A stretch of 64,000 nucleotides of DNA from the NCBI RefSeq assembly GCF_003368325.1, contig NZ_CP031467.1, forward strand, positions 4,402,001-4,466,000, in the 5' to 3' direction. This DNA comes from Paraburkholderia caffeinilytica. Lineage in GTDB: Bacteria; Pseudomonadota; Gammaproteobacteria; Burkholderiales; Burkholderiaceae. The notes beneath the pieces are model-generated. The model was given only the letters and a program-made list of their open reading frames with translations. It made no database searches and was not told the DNA's origin. Position 1 is the first letter of the stretch. Each line of letters starts with the position of its first letter. The position numbers and the translations under genes were made by a program. This document shows, piece by piece, positions 53,250-62,101 of the stretch.

Positions 53250-54105
53250 ACTCGCGTCCGGGTGTGGCGAGGCGCTGGGCACGAGCTACAGCGTCTACGC
53301 GCCGCGCTCGGAAGAAGCGCGCGCCACGGTCGTGCTGATCCACGGCGTGGGGATGAACCAGAGCGTCTGGTCGCCGCAGATCGGAGCCTTGAGCACACGC
53401 TACCAGGTCATCGTGTACGACATGCTCGGCCACGGCGACAGCGTGCTGCCGAGCGCCGCGCCGACGCTCGACGAATACGCGGCGCAACTGAAGTTGCTGC
53501 TCGACGCGATGCGGATCGAACGCGCACACGTGGTCGGACACTCGATGGGCGCGCTCGTCGCACTCGAATTTGCGCTGACGCATCCACAACGCACGTTGAG
53601 CGTCGTCGCGTTGAACGCGGTGTACGACCGCACACCGGCGCAGCGCGAAGCCGTGATGACGCGCGCCGCGACGCTCGGCGACGCGCCCCTGGATACGGGG
53701 GTCGACGCCACGCTGTCACGCTGGTTCGGCGACCCGGTTCCGGGTCATCTGACCCAGGCGGCGCAAGCCGTGCGCGGGCTGCTGCTGTCCGTCGATCCCG
53801 TCGGCTACGCGCGCACCTACCGGCTCTTCGCCAGCTCGGACGATGCGCACGTCGGCCGTCTCGCCAGCCTCGCCGTGCCCGCGCTGTTTCTCACGGGCGA
53901 GTGCGATCCGAATTCGAGTCCCGCGATGTCGCGTGCGATGGCGGCGGTCGCCCCGTTCGGCCGCGCGGAGATCATCGCGAACGAGCGGCACATGATGAAC
54001 GTCACCGATCCCGAGGGCGTCAATGAACGGCTGCTTGGCTTCCTCGCCGAAGCGTCGGCTCAGGAAGCGGCGCATGAATCGATCAACGGAGAACGTCATG
54101 ACTGA
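53239..54105 (+). CDS. Alpha/beta-hydrolase
   Basis: A 288-residue hydrolase. The nucleophile elbow is GHSMGALVALEFAL (Ser near 98), the oxyanion-hole motif is LIHGVGMNQSVW, and the final histidine is in NERHMMNVTDPEGVNERL. It resembles 3-oxoadipate enol-lactonase and ring-fission hydrolases. It overlaps the AA_synth gene by 11 bp and the flavin reductase gene by 8 bp, so translation is coupled. It probably hydrolyses an ester, lactone or amide made by the monooxygenase. Confidence 0.88.
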   Translation: MRPELASGCGEALGTSYSVYAPRSEEARATVVLIHGVGMNQSVWSPQIGALSTRYQVIVYDMLGHGDSVLPSAAPTLDEYAAQLKLLLDAMRIERAHVVGHSMGALVALEFALTHPQRTLSVVALNAVYDRTPAQREAVMTRAATLGDAPLDTGVDATLSRWFGDPVPGHLTQAAQAVRGLLLSVDPVGYARTYRLFASSDDAHVGRLASLAVPALFLTGECDPNSSPAMSRAMAAVAPFGRAEIIANERHMMNVTDPEGVNERLLGFLAEASAQEAAHESINGERHD

Positions 54106-55054
54106 GCAGACCATTGGACAGGCCTTCGACCCGGTCGAATTCCGTCGTGCACTCGGCGCATTCGTGACGGGCGTGACGGTTGTCACGACGATTCAGCCGG
54201 ACGGCTCGCCGCGCGGTTTCACGGCCAACTCGTTCACGTCGGTGTCGCTCGATCCGCCGCTGATTCTCGTGTGCATCGCGAAGACCGCATCAAGCTATGA
54301 AGTGTTTTCGCAGACACGCCACTTCGCCGTGAGCGTGCTGGCCGAGGATCAGAAGGCCGTGTCCGGCGTGTTCGCCTCGAAAGCGGCGGACAAGTTCGCG
54401 CAGGTCGCCTGGCAGACGCGCGCCACGGGCGCACCCGTGATGGACGGCGCGGCGGCCACTTTCGATTGCACGACGCACGAAGTCGTCGATGCCGGCGATC
54501 ACATCATTCTGATCGGGCGCGTAGTCGACTTTCTTCATACCAGCTCGTCGCCGCTTGGTTATTGCCGCGGCGCCTATGTGAACTTCAGTCTGTCGCAGGA
54601 CGCATTGGCGGCGGCCGGTTCGCGCGCGCAAGTGGGCGCGATTCTCGAACACCGCGACGGACTCGTGCTGCTGGATACGCCGAAGGGCCTGCAGTTGCCG
54701 ACCGGCATCAAGCTGGAACCCGCGAGCGACGCGGCGAGCCTGCGCGGCGTGCTGGCGAAGCTTGGCCTCGAAGCGCATCTCGACTTTATCTTTGCCGTAT
54801 TCGAATCGGGCAGCGGGCCGGCGTCGAGTGTACAAATCTACTATCGCGGCCGCGTGATCGACAGCGGCGCGGCGTGGATCGACAGCACGATCCGCATCGT
54901 CCCGCTGGCGCAGATTCCGTGGCATGAACTGCGCGACGACGCGGTGCGCTCCATGCTCGAACGTTACGTGCGCGAGCGCAGCGAAGACGCGTTCGGCATC
55001 TATGTCGGCGACACGGAAGCCGGCAAGGTGCAGACGCTCGCGCTCGCGCATTGA
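54098..55054 (+). CDS. Flavin reductase with C-terminal degenerate Nudix-like domain
   Basis: A 318-residue two-domain protein. The N-terminal flavin reductase domain (about 10-165) has GAFVTGVTVVTTIQPDG, GFTANSFTSVSLDPPLILVCI and GYCRGAYVNF, and would supply reduced FMN to the luciferase-like monooxygenase next door. The C-terminal part (about 175-305) has the outline of a Nudix domain (LVLLDTPKGLQLPTGIKLE). However, the RE-x2-EE catalytic box is replaced by RG-x2-AK in ASLRGVLAKLGLE. The extra domain may bind a substrate or nucleotide, or dock the oxygenase. Confidence 0.85.
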   Translation: MTEQTIGQAFDPVEFRRALGAFVTGVTVVTTIQPDGSPRGFTANSFTSVSLDPPLILVCIAKTASSYEVFSQTRHFAVSVLAEDQKAVSGVFASKAADKFAQVAWQTRATGAPVMDGAAATFDCTTHEVVDAGDHIILIGRVVDFLHTSSSPLGYCRGAYVNFSLSQDALAAAGSRAQVGAILEHRDGLVLLDTPKGLQLPTGIKLEPASDAASLRGVLAKLGLEAHLDFIFAVFESGSGPASSVQIYYRGRVIDSGAAWIDSTIRIVPLAQIPWHELRDDAVRSMLERYVRERSEDAFGIYVGDTEAGKVQTLALAH

Positions 55055-55172
55055 GTGCATAGCACGGTTCAATCCGCCGACGAATCCAGTCGCGCACCAC
55101 GCGCGGCCCGCAGCACGGCACCGGAGTCAGTGCCAAGGCACGAACTCCGGTCGACACGGGAGAGGAATCATC

Positions 55173-56216
55173 ATGAAGTTTTCGTTGTTTCTGCATATGG
55201 AGCGGTACGACACCACCACGTCGCATCGCGAACTGTTCGACCAGATGACCGAGCTGGTGCAGATCGCCGAGCGCGGTGGTTTCGAAACAGCGTGGATCGG
55301 CGAGCATCACGCGATGGAATTCACGATCGCGCCGAATCCTTTCGTCAATCTGTCGTATCTGGCCGCGAAGACGGAACGCATTCGTCTGGGCACGGGCACC
55401 GTGATCGCGCCGTTCTGGCATCCGATCGCGCTGGCGGGCGAGGCGGGTATGGTCGACGTCGCGAGCAACGGGCGGCTCGATCTGGGTATCGCACGCGGTG
55501 CGTACTCGTTCGAATATGAGCGTCTGTTGCCGGGCCTCGATGCGATGGGCGCCGGTGCGCGCATGCGTGAACTGGTGCCCGCGCTGCGCAAGCTCTTCAA
55601 GGGCGATTACGCGCATCAGGGCGAGTTCTGGTCATGGCCCGCGTCGACGCCCGTGCCGCGTCCCATCCAGCAACCGCATCCGCCGATGTGGCTCGCCGCA
55701 CGCGACCCGAACTCGCATGCGTTCGCCATTGCGAATGGCTGCAACGTGCAAGTCACGTCGCTGGCGCAGGGCGACGCCGAAGTCGTGAGCCTGATGGAGC
55801 GCTTCAACGCCGCGTGTGCGGCGCATCCCGAGGTGCCGCGTCCGCAGGTGATGATGCTGATGCACACATTCGTCGGTGCGGATGCCGCCGAAGTGGATGC
55901 GGCGGTGGAAGACCTCGCGCGCTTTTATCGCTACTTCAGCAAATGGTTCAAGAACGAGCGGCCGGTCGAGCAGGGCTTCATCGAGCCGCTGACGGATGCC
56001 GACGTCGAGATGTTCCCGCAGTACTCGTCCGAAGCGATTCGCAAGAATCTGGTGATCGGCGAGCCGAAGCAGGTGATCGCGCGCCTCAAGGGCTATGAGG
56101 AACTCGGCTACGACCAGTACAGCTTCTGGCTCGACAGCCATATGAGCTTCGAGCGCAAGCGCAAGTCGCTGGAGCTGTTCATTTCCGACGTGATGCCTGC
56201 ATTCGACGCGCGCTGA
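55173..56216 (+). CDS. Luciferase-like FMN-dependent monooxygenase
   Basis: A 347-residue TIM-barrel flavin monooxygenase of the bacterial luciferase superfamily. MKFSLFLHMERYD, AWIGEHHAMEFTIAPNPF and RIRLGTGTVIAPFWHPIALAGE are the early strands. GRLDLGIARGAYSFEY is typical. The ATG at 55173 follows GAGAGGAATCATC. It needs reduced FMN from the reductase gene just upstream. Its substrate is unknown; the family oxygenates aldehydes, ketones, amines, sulfonates and heterocycles. Confidence 0.9.
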   Translation: MKFSLFLHMERYDTTTSHRELFDQMTELVQIAERGGFETAWIGEHHAMEFTIAPNPFVNLSYLAAKTERIRLGTGTVIAPFWHPIALAGEAGMVDVASNGRLDLGIARGAYSFEYERLLPGLDAMGAGARMRELVPALRKLFKGDYAHQGEFWSWPASTPVPRPIQQPHPPMWLAARDPNSHAFAIANGCNVQVTSLAQGDAEVVSLMERFNAACAAHPEVPRPQVMMLMHTFVGADAAEVDAAVEDLARFYRYFSKWFKNERPVEQGFIEPLTDADVEMFPQYSSEAIRKNLVIGEPKQVIARLKGYEELGYDQYSFWLDSHMSFERKRKSLELFISDVMPAFDAR

Positions 56217-56255
56217 CGCGTACGCCTTTGTTGTTAACTCCACGGAGTGGCTGAC

Positions 56256-57728
56256 ATGGTCCAGCGGTTCCAGCAATACATCGACGGTGCGTTCGAAGAT
56301 CCGCGCGAGCATTTCGACAGCATCGATCCCTCGACGGGCGACGTATGGGCGAGCATGCCTGCCGCCGGCGCGGACGACGTCGACCGTGCGGTGCGTGCGG
56401 CGCATCGCGCGCTCAACGATCCCGCATGGGCGAATCTCACGGCAAGCGCGCGCGGCAAGCTGCTCTACCAACTCGCCGATCTCGTCGCGCAACATGCGCC
56501 GCGTCTGGCGGAACTCGAAACCCGGGACACGGGCAAGATCATCCGCGAGACGCGCAGCCAGATCGGCTACGTGGCGGAGTACTACCGCTATTACGCGGGC
56601 CTCGCGGACAAGATTCAGGGCGCGTGGCTGCCGGTCGACAAACCCGATATGGAAGTCACGCTGCGGCGCGAGCCCGTGGGTGTGGTCGCGGGCATCGTGC
56701 CGTGGAATTCGCAGTTGTTTCTGTCGGCGGTGAAGCTCGGTCCCGCGCTCGCCGCGGGTTGCACGATCGTCCTCAAGGCGTCGGAAGAGGGACCTGCACC
56801 GTTGCTCGAATTCGCGCGGCTGGTACACGAAGCGGGCTTTCCGAAAGGCGTCGTCAATATCGTGACCGGCTTCGGCAACGATTGCGGGCGCACGCTGACG
56901 AGTCATCCGCTGGTGTCGCGCATCGCGTTCACCGGCGGACCGGAAACGGCGCGTCACGTGGTGCGCAATTCGGCGGAGAACCTCGCGGCGATGTCGCTGG
57001 AACTCGGCGGTAAGTCGCCCGTGCTGGTGTTCGACGACGCCGATCTCGACAGCGCCTGCAACGCCGTCATCGCGGGCATTTTCGCGGCGACGGGACAAAG
57101 CTGCGTCGCCGGTTCGCGTCTCGTCGTGCAACGCGGTATTCACGATGCGCTGATCGAGAAGCTCGTCGCGAAGGCGCAGGCGATTCGCATCGGCAATCCG
57201 CAGGACATGGCCACCGAGATGGGACCGCTCGCCACCCGCCGTCAACTTGAACACATCGAGAAAGTGCTGCGCGCGAGCGTCGAAGCGGGTGGACGCATTC
57301 TCACCGGCGGCAAGCAACCGGACGGTGCAGGGCAGGGCAACTACTTTTTGCCGACCATCGTCGACTGCGCGAACCCGCAGGTGCCGAGCGTGATGGAAGA
57401 ACTGTTCGGACCGGTGCTGAGCGTCGTCACGTTCGATACCGAAGCCGATGCCGTCGCGCTCGCCAACGACACACGTTATGGCCTCGCATCCGGCGTGTTC
57501 ACGCGCGACCTGACGCGCGCGCATCGGCTCACGCGCGCTTTGCGCGCCGGCATCGTATGGGTCAACACGTATCGCGCGGTGTCGCCGATCGTACCGTTCG
57601 GCGGCTACGGCCTGTCCGGCCTCGGCCGCGAAGGCGGCATGGAAGCGGTGCTCGAGTACACGCGCACGAAGTCCGTGTGGATCCGGACCTCGGACGAGCC
57701 GATCGCCGATCCGTTCGTGATGCGCTAA
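56256..57728 (+). CDS. NAD(P)-dependent aldehyde dehydrogenase
   Basis: A 490-residue aldehyde dehydrogenase. VAGIVPWNSQLFLS and TIVLKASEEGPAPLLEF bind the cofactor, the general-base glutamate is in LELGGKSPVLVF, and the catalytic cysteine is in ATGQSCVAGSRLVVQ. EELFGPVLSVVTF is near the C-terminus. The ATG at 56256 is preferred over the GTG at 56247 because of Shine-Dalgarno spacing. It follows the monooxygenase by 39 bp and would oxidise the aldehyde released in the pathway. Confidence 0.93.
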   Translation: MVQRFQQYIDGAFEDPREHFDSIDPSTGDVWASMPAAGADDVDRAVRAAHRALNDPAWANLTASARGKLLYQLADLVAQHAPRLAELETRDTGKIIRETRSQIGYVAEYYRYYAGLADKIQGAWLPVDKPDMEVTLRREPVGVVAGIVPWNSQLFLSAVKLGPALAAGCTIVLKASEEGPAPLLEFARLVHEAGFPKGVVNIVTGFGNDCGRTLTSHPLVSRIAFTGGPETARHVVRNSAENLAAMSLELGGKSPVLVFDDADLDSACNAVIAGIFAATGQSCVAGSRLVVQRGIHDALIEKLVAKAQAIRIGNPQDMATEMGPLATRRQLEHIEKVLRASVEAGGRILTGGKQPDGAGQGNYFLPTIVDCANPQVPSVMEELFGPVLSVVTFDTEADAVALANDTRYGLASGVFTRDLTRAHRLTRALRAGIVWVNTYRAVSPIVPFGGYGLSGLGREGGMEAVLEYTRTKSVWIRTSDEPIADPFVMR

Positions 57729-57757
57729 GCCGTCAACACTCGCAACCGGGAGCACGC

Positions 57758-58072
57758 ATGTTCTACGAAATCCGCACCTATCGCATCAGGACGGGCGCCG
57801 TGCCCGCCTATCTGAAACTCGTGGAGGAAGAGGGCATCGAGTTGCAGAAGCGGTATCTGGGTCAACTGGTCGGCTACTTCTTTTCGGAGATCGGACCGCA
57901 GAACCAGATCGTGCATATCTGGGCCTATCCGAGTCTCGACGAACGCGAACGACGCCGTGCCGCGCTCGCTGAAGATCGCGCGTGGCAGGTTTTCGCGCCG
58001 AAGATTCAGGCGTTGATGGAAGAGATGGAAAACAGAATCATGAAGCCAGCGCGTTTTTCGCCGCTTGCCTGA
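57758..58072 (+). CDS. NIPSNAP-family small protein
   Basis: A 104-residue dimeric alpha/beta-barrel protein starting MFYEIRTYRIRTGAVPAYLKL, with GYFFSEIGPQNQIVHIWAYPSLDERERRR, the NIPSNAP signature. The start follows GGGAGCACGC. It lies 29 bp after the aldehyde dehydrogenase gene. Such proteins appear in many catabolic operons and may act as small isomerases or oxygenases, but no activity is established. Confidence 0.87.
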   Translation: MFYEIRTYRIRTGAVPAYLKLVEEEGIELQKRYLGQLVGYFFSEIGPQNQIVHIWAYPSLDERERRRAALAEDRAWQVFAPKIQALMEEMENRIMKPARFSPLA

Positions 58073-58145
58073 GAGAGCGTTCGACTGGCCGCCGTATCCG
58101 TTGTTTCGATAACCACCCGATACACACGTTTCCCTGGAGATTGAC

Positions 58146-59177
58146 ATGAGCAGCAGAAGCATCACGTTTATCGCCCCGCTGATTGCGCTCTGCGCAGCGA
58201 CGTTTGCGGCGGCGCCGGTCCTTGCCGCGGACCCGATTGTCTTCACGAGCTGGGGCGGCACCACGCAATCGTCGCAACAGAAAAACTGGGCGCAGCCGTT
58301 CACGCAGGCGACCGGCGTCAACGTGCTGATGGATGGCCCGACGGACTACGGCAAGCTCAAGGCGATGGTCGACAGCGGCAATGTGAACTGGGATGTTGTC
58401 GACGTGGAAGGCGATTTTGCCTACGCCGCGCAGCAGGCAGGGTTGATTGAGCCGATCGACTATTCGGTCGTCAAGAAAGACGACCTGGATCCGCGCTTCG
58501 CCACGCCGGATGCGGTGGGCAGCTTCTATTACTCGTTCGTGCTCGGCTACAACAAGGCGAAGTACACGGGCGCGCAGCCAACCACCTGGGCCGATCTGTT
58601 CGACACGAAGAAATTCCCCGGCAAGCGCACGTTCTATAAATGGTCGGCACCCGGCGTGCTCGAAATCGCGCTGCTCGCCGACGGCGTGGCGCCCAACAAG
58701 CTCTATCCGCTCGACCTCGACCGCGCGTTCAGGAAACTCGACACGATCAAGGGCGATATCGTCTGGTGGAGCGGCGGCGCGCAGTCGCAGCAACTGCTCG
58801 CGTCGGGCGAGGCGCCCGTCGGCATGTTCTGGAACGGCCGTTTGCATGCGCTCGAACAGACCGGCGTGCCGGTCGGCATTTCGTGGAACCAGAACCTGAC
58901 GGCCGCCGACATGCTGGTGATTCCGAAGGGCGCGAAGCACAAGGCCGAGGCAATGAAATACCTCGCCGCCGCCACGAGCGCGCAGGCGCAGGCAAAGTTC
59001 GCGACGGATACCGGCTATGCACCGATCAACGTGAAGTCGGCCGCGCTGATGTCGCCCGCCGTTGCCAGGACGCTGCCCGATCAGTACAAGTCCTCGCAGA
59101 TCGATCTCGACATGAAGTACTGGGCCGAGAACCGCGATGCGATCGCCAAGCGCTGGTATGCGTGGCAGTCGAAATAA
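58146..59177 (+). CDS. Spermidine/putrescine-type ABC transporter substrate-binding protein (PotD-like)
   Basis: A 343-residue periplasmic binding protein. The signal peptide ends AAPVLAA at about residue 28. IVFTSWGGTTQSSQQKNWAQPF, NWDVVDVEGDFAYAAQQAGLIEPID and YSFVLGYNKAKY are class signatures of the PotD/PotF group. The Shine-Dalgarno sequence is CTGGAGATTGAC. It opens the transport part of the operon and is followed by two permease genes and an ATPase gene. The ligand is probably the nitrogenous or cationic substrate of this operon, but that is inference. Confidence 0.9.
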   Translation: MSSRSITFIAPLIALCAATFAAAPVLAADPIVFTSWGGTTQSSQQKNWAQPFTQATGVNVLMDGPTDYGKLKAMVDSGNVNWDVVDVEGDFAYAAQQAGLIEPIDYSVVKKDDLDPRFATPDAVGSFYYSFVLGYNKAKYTGAQPTTWADLFDTKKFPGKRTFYKWSAPGVLEIALLADGVAPNKLYPLDLDRAFRKLDTIKGDIVWWSGGAQSQQLLASGEAPVGMFWNGRLHALEQTGVPVGISWNQNLTAADMLVIPKGAKHKAEAMKYLAAATSAQAQAKFATDTGYAPINVKSAALMSPAVARTLPDQYKSSQIDLDMKYWAENRDAIAKRWYAWQSK

Positions 59178-59227
59178 GCGTGCGGCACGTGAGCGCTGTG
59201 TAGCAATCGGAGTGGATGGGAGACACC

Positions 59228-60112
59228 ATGCCTGATGTTCTGAGTACCGTCGCGCATCCCCCCGCGACGGCCACGCGCCGGCGCCGCGACTGGCGCAGCA
59301 TCCGCCTGCTCGCGCCCGCGTTGTTGCTGCTGGTGATCTTCTTTCTGTTGCCGGTGCTGTCGCTGCTGTTGCGCAGTGTGCTCGAACCGACGCCGGGGCT
59401 GAGCAACTACGCACAACTGCTCGGCTCGACGACCTATCTGCGCGTGTTCGGCAATACGTTTCTGGTCGCGACGGTCGTGACGCTGGCGACCCTCGCGATC
59501 GGATTCCCGACCGCATGGCTGCTCGCCATCGCGCCACGCAAGCTGAGTTCGCTGCTGTTCGCGATCCTGCTGCTTTCCATGTGGACCAACCTGCTGGCGC
59601 GCACGTTCGCCTGGATGGTACTGCTGCAACAGACCGGGCCGATCAACCGTCTCCTGATGGCGCTCGGCGTGATCAGCGAGCCGCTGACACTCGTCAACAA
59701 CCTGATCGGCGTGACCATCGGCATGACCTACATCATGCTGCCGTTCCTGGTGATGCCGCTGCACGCGACGCTGCGCAGTATCGATCCGTCGACCTTGCGT
59801 GCCGCCGCGATCTGCGGCGCGAGCCGTTGGCAGGCATTCTGGCGCGTGCTGGTGCCGCTTGCGATGCCGGGCATCGCCTCGGGCGCGTTGATGGTGTTCG
59901 TGATGGCGCTCGGCTACTTCGTCACGCCCGCACTGCTCGGCGGCGCGCAGTACATGATGCTCGCGGAACTCATCGCCCAGCTCGTGCAGCAACTGCTGAA
60001 CTGGGGCCTCGCCGGTGCGGCCGCCTTCGTGCTGCTCGCCGTGACGCTCGCGCTGTACACGCTGCAACTGCGCTTCACGGGCAGTGCGCGCGCCAATCCG
60101 GGAGGCCGCTGA
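59228..60112 (+). CDS. ABC transporter permease (PotB-like)
   Basis: A 294-residue inner-membrane permease with about six helices. Its EAA-type coupling loop is AAAICGASRWQAFWRVLVPLAMPGIA. LLLLVIFFLLPVLSLLLRSV is the first helix. The ATG at 59228 follows GGGAGACACC; one at 59216 is also possible. It partners the PotC-like permease at 60199. The two are separated by a curious 27-codon reading frame. Confidence 0.9.
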   Translation: MPDVLSTVAHPPATATRRRRDWRSIRLLAPALLLLVIFFLLPVLSLLLRSVLEPTPGLSNYAQLLGSTTYLRVFGNTFLVATVVTLATLAIGFPTAWLLAIAPRKLSSLLFAILLLSMWTNLLARTFAWMVLLQQTGPINRLLMALGVISEPLTLVNNLIGVTIGMTYIMLPFLVMPLHATLRSIDPSTLRAAAICGASRWQAFWRVLVPLAMPGIASGALMVFVMALGYFVTPALLGGAQYMMLAELIAQLVQQLLNWGLAGAAAFVLLAVTLALYTLQLRFTGSARANPGGR

Positions 60113-60113
60113 G

Positions 60114-60197
60114 ATGAAACAAGCCCCACGCTCACTCTGTTCAATGCCTCATGAGGGGGCCGCGGCCTGCCTCAAGGCCGCCCGGCGGGAGGACTGA
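60114..60197 (+). CDS. Possible 27-residue leader-like peptide between the permeases
   Basis: A short frame starting MKQAPRSLCSMPHEG, one base after the stop of the PotB-like gene, with GGAGG eight bases before its ATG. It ends TGA one base before the ATG of the PotC-like gene. The frame includes a GCGGCCT/AGGCCGC hairpin (60162-60181). The exact fit suggests translational coupling or a reinitiation linker; chance is also possible. Confidence 0.4.
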   Translation: MKQAPRSLCSMPHEGAAACLKAARRED

Positions 60198-60198
60198 C

Positions 60199-60993
60199 AT
60201 GCTGCTCGATTTCGATCGTCTGGGCGCGCTGCGCTATATGTTGCTCGCCGTCGGCGCCGCCGTTGCGCTATTTCTCCTGCTGCCGATCGTGTTCATCGTC
60301 GCGCTGTCGTTCGGCGATTCGCAATGGCTGATCTTTCCGCCGCCGGGTTGGACGCTGGAGTGGTACCGCCAGCTTTTCACCGACGCCGGCTGGATCGACT
60401 CGCTGCTGACGAGCGCGAAGCTCGCGGCAATCGTCACGGTGCTGTCGGTGCTGATCGGTTTTCTCGCTTCGCTGGCACTCGTGCGCGGCAGGTTTCGCGG
60501 ACTCAACGCCGTGCAAGCGTTCTTCCTCACGCCGATGGTGCTGCCGGTCGTGGTGCTGGCCGTCGCGCTGTACGCGTTCTTTCTGCGCATTGGCCTGAAC
60601 GGCACGATGACGGGTTTCGTGATCGGCCATCTGATCATCGCGCTGCCGTTTTCGATCATCTCGATCAGCAACTCGCTGTCGAGCTTCGACACGGCGCTCG
60701 AAGATGCGGCGCTGATCTGCGGTGCATCGCCGCTGGAAGTGAAGTTGCGCGTCACGTTGCCCGCGATCCGCCTCGGCCTCTTTGCCGCCGCGATCTTCTC
60801 GTTCCTCGCGTCGTGGGACGAAGTGGTGGTGTCGATCTTCATGTCGAGCCCGACCTTGCAGACGCTGCCTGTGCGCATCTGGGCCACGCTGCGGCAAGAC
60901 CTGACGCCTGTCGTGGCGGCGGCGTCTTCGCTGCTGGTCGGATTGACGACCGTATTGATGCTGGCTGGCGCCTTGCTGCGCCGCGTACGATAA
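60199..60993 (+). CDS. ABC transporter permease (PotC-like)
   Basis: A 264-residue inner-membrane permease with about six helices. LLAVGAAVALFLLLPIVFIVALSF is the first, and the coupling loop is DAALICGASPLEVKLRVTLPAIR. GWTLEWYRQLFTD is typical of PotC. The start at 60199 follows GGGAGGACTGAC. It works with the PotB-like permease, the binding protein and the ATPase gene that starts 17 bp downstream. Confidence 0.9.
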   Translation: MLLDFDRLGALRYMLLAVGAAVALFLLLPIVFIVALSFGDSQWLIFPPPGWTLEWYRQLFTDAGWIDSLLTSAKLAAIVTVLSVLIGFLASLALVRGRFRGLNAVQAFFLTPMVLPVVVLAVALYAFFLRIGLNGTMTGFVIGHLIIALPFSIISISNSLSSFDTALEDAALICGASPLEVKLRVTLPAIRLGLFAAAIFSFLASWDEVVVSIFMSSPTLQTLPVRIWATLRQDLTPVVAAASSLLVGLTTVLMLAGALLRRVR

Positions 60994-61009
60994 CCGGGGT
61001 AAATGAGCC

Positions 61010-62101
61010 ATGACTTCTGCATTCCTGCAAATCCAGCGGCTGCGCAAGACCTACGACGACGTCGTCGCCATCGACCAGGTGTCGCTCGATGTCCGCAAGG
61101 GCGAGTTCATGACCTTTCTCGGGCCGTCCGGCTCAGGCAAGAGCACCACGCTCTATATCGTCGCGGGCTTCCAGGAACCGAGCGAAGGGCGCGTGCTGCT
61201 CGACGGCAAGCCGCTGCTCTCGGTCGCGCCGAACAAGCGCCACATCGGCATGGTGTTTCAGCGCTATACGCTGTTTCCGCACCTGACAGTGGGCGAGAAC
61301 ATCGCCTTTCCGTTGCGCGTGCGCCGCCGTCCTGACGCCGAAGTGAAGGCCAAGGTCGAACAGATGCTCAAGCTCGTGCATCTGTCCGAGTGCCGCGACC
61401 GGATGCCCGCGCAATTGTCGGGCGGGCAGCAGCAACGCGTCGCGATTGCCCGCGCGCTCGCCTATGATCCGCCCGTGCTGCTGATGGACGAACCGCTCTC
61501 CGCGCTCGACAAGAAACTGCGCGAGGAAATCCAGCTCGAATTGCGCCGCATTCATCAGGAGACGGGCGTCACGATTCTGTATGTGACGCACGATCAGGAG
61601 GAGGCGTTGCGGCTGTCGGATCGCATCGCCGTGTTCAACAAAGGGCGTATCGAGCAGGTCGGCACCGGCGAGGAGCTGTATGCAAATCCGGCGTCGCGTT
61701 TCGTCGCGAGCTTTATCGGCAACTCGAATTTCCTGCCGGTGCGGGTGACGTCGAACAACGACGGCCGCATGAACGGCGTGTTCCCGAACGGCCATACGGT
61801 GAGCTCGGGCAGCTTCAACCCGGTGCTCACGGCGGGCGACGAAGGCACGCTGATGATCCGCCCGGAGCAGATGCGCATTCATGCGCTGCGCAACGCAGAC
61901 AGCGCGGCGGGTTTGCCCGTCACCGTGCGCGATATCACGTATCTCGGCGACGCGATGCATTACGCCGTCGCGACACCCTGGCAGCAGGAGATTTCGATTC
62001 GCATGCCGGCGGGACATCGCCATGACAGTGGGTTGTCGGTCGGCACGCAGGCACTCGTCGATTGGGACACGCGCGATGTGCGGCTGTTCGCTCAGGCATG
62101 A
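61010..62101 (+). CDS. ABC transporter ATP-binding protein (PotA-like)
   Basis: A 363-residue ATPase. Walker A is GPSGSGKST, the signature is LSGGQQQRVAIARAL, and Walker B is LLMDEPLSALD with the H-loop in YVTHDQEEAL. The C-terminal TOBE domain (about 270-360) has TLMIRPEQMRIHAL and AMHYAVATPWQ. It energises uptake with the two permeases. Its last codons overlap the following GntR gene as ATGA. Confidence 0.93.
   Translation: MTSAFLQIQRLRKTYDDVVAIDQVSLDVRKGEFMTFLGPSGSGKSTTLYIVAGFQEPSEGRVLLDGKPLLSVAPNKRHIGMVFQRYTLFPHLTVGENIAFPLRVRRRPDAEVKAKVEQMLKLVHLSECRDRMPAQLSGGQQQRVAIARALAYDPPVLLMDEPLSALDKKLREEIQLELRRIHQETGVTILYVTHDQEEALRLSDRIAVFNKGRIEQVGTGEELYANPASRFVASFIGNSNFLPVRVTSNNDGRMNGVFPNGHTVSSGSFNPVLTAGDEGTLMIRPEQMRIHALRNADSAAGLPVTVRDITYLGDAMHYAVATPWQQEISIRMPAGHRHDSGLSVGTQALVDWDTRDVRLFAQA

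Noticed and set aside
55632..57755. 707-codon minus-strand frame
   Set aside because: Antisense to the monooxygenase and aldehyde dehydrogenase genes; shadow composition.
58146..62101. The PotDBCA-type importer as part of the polyamine system at 1.6-8.6 kb
   Set aside because: It lies 50 kb away inside a different operon with its own GntR regulators. The family also transports many other cations, so a polyamine substrate is not supported.
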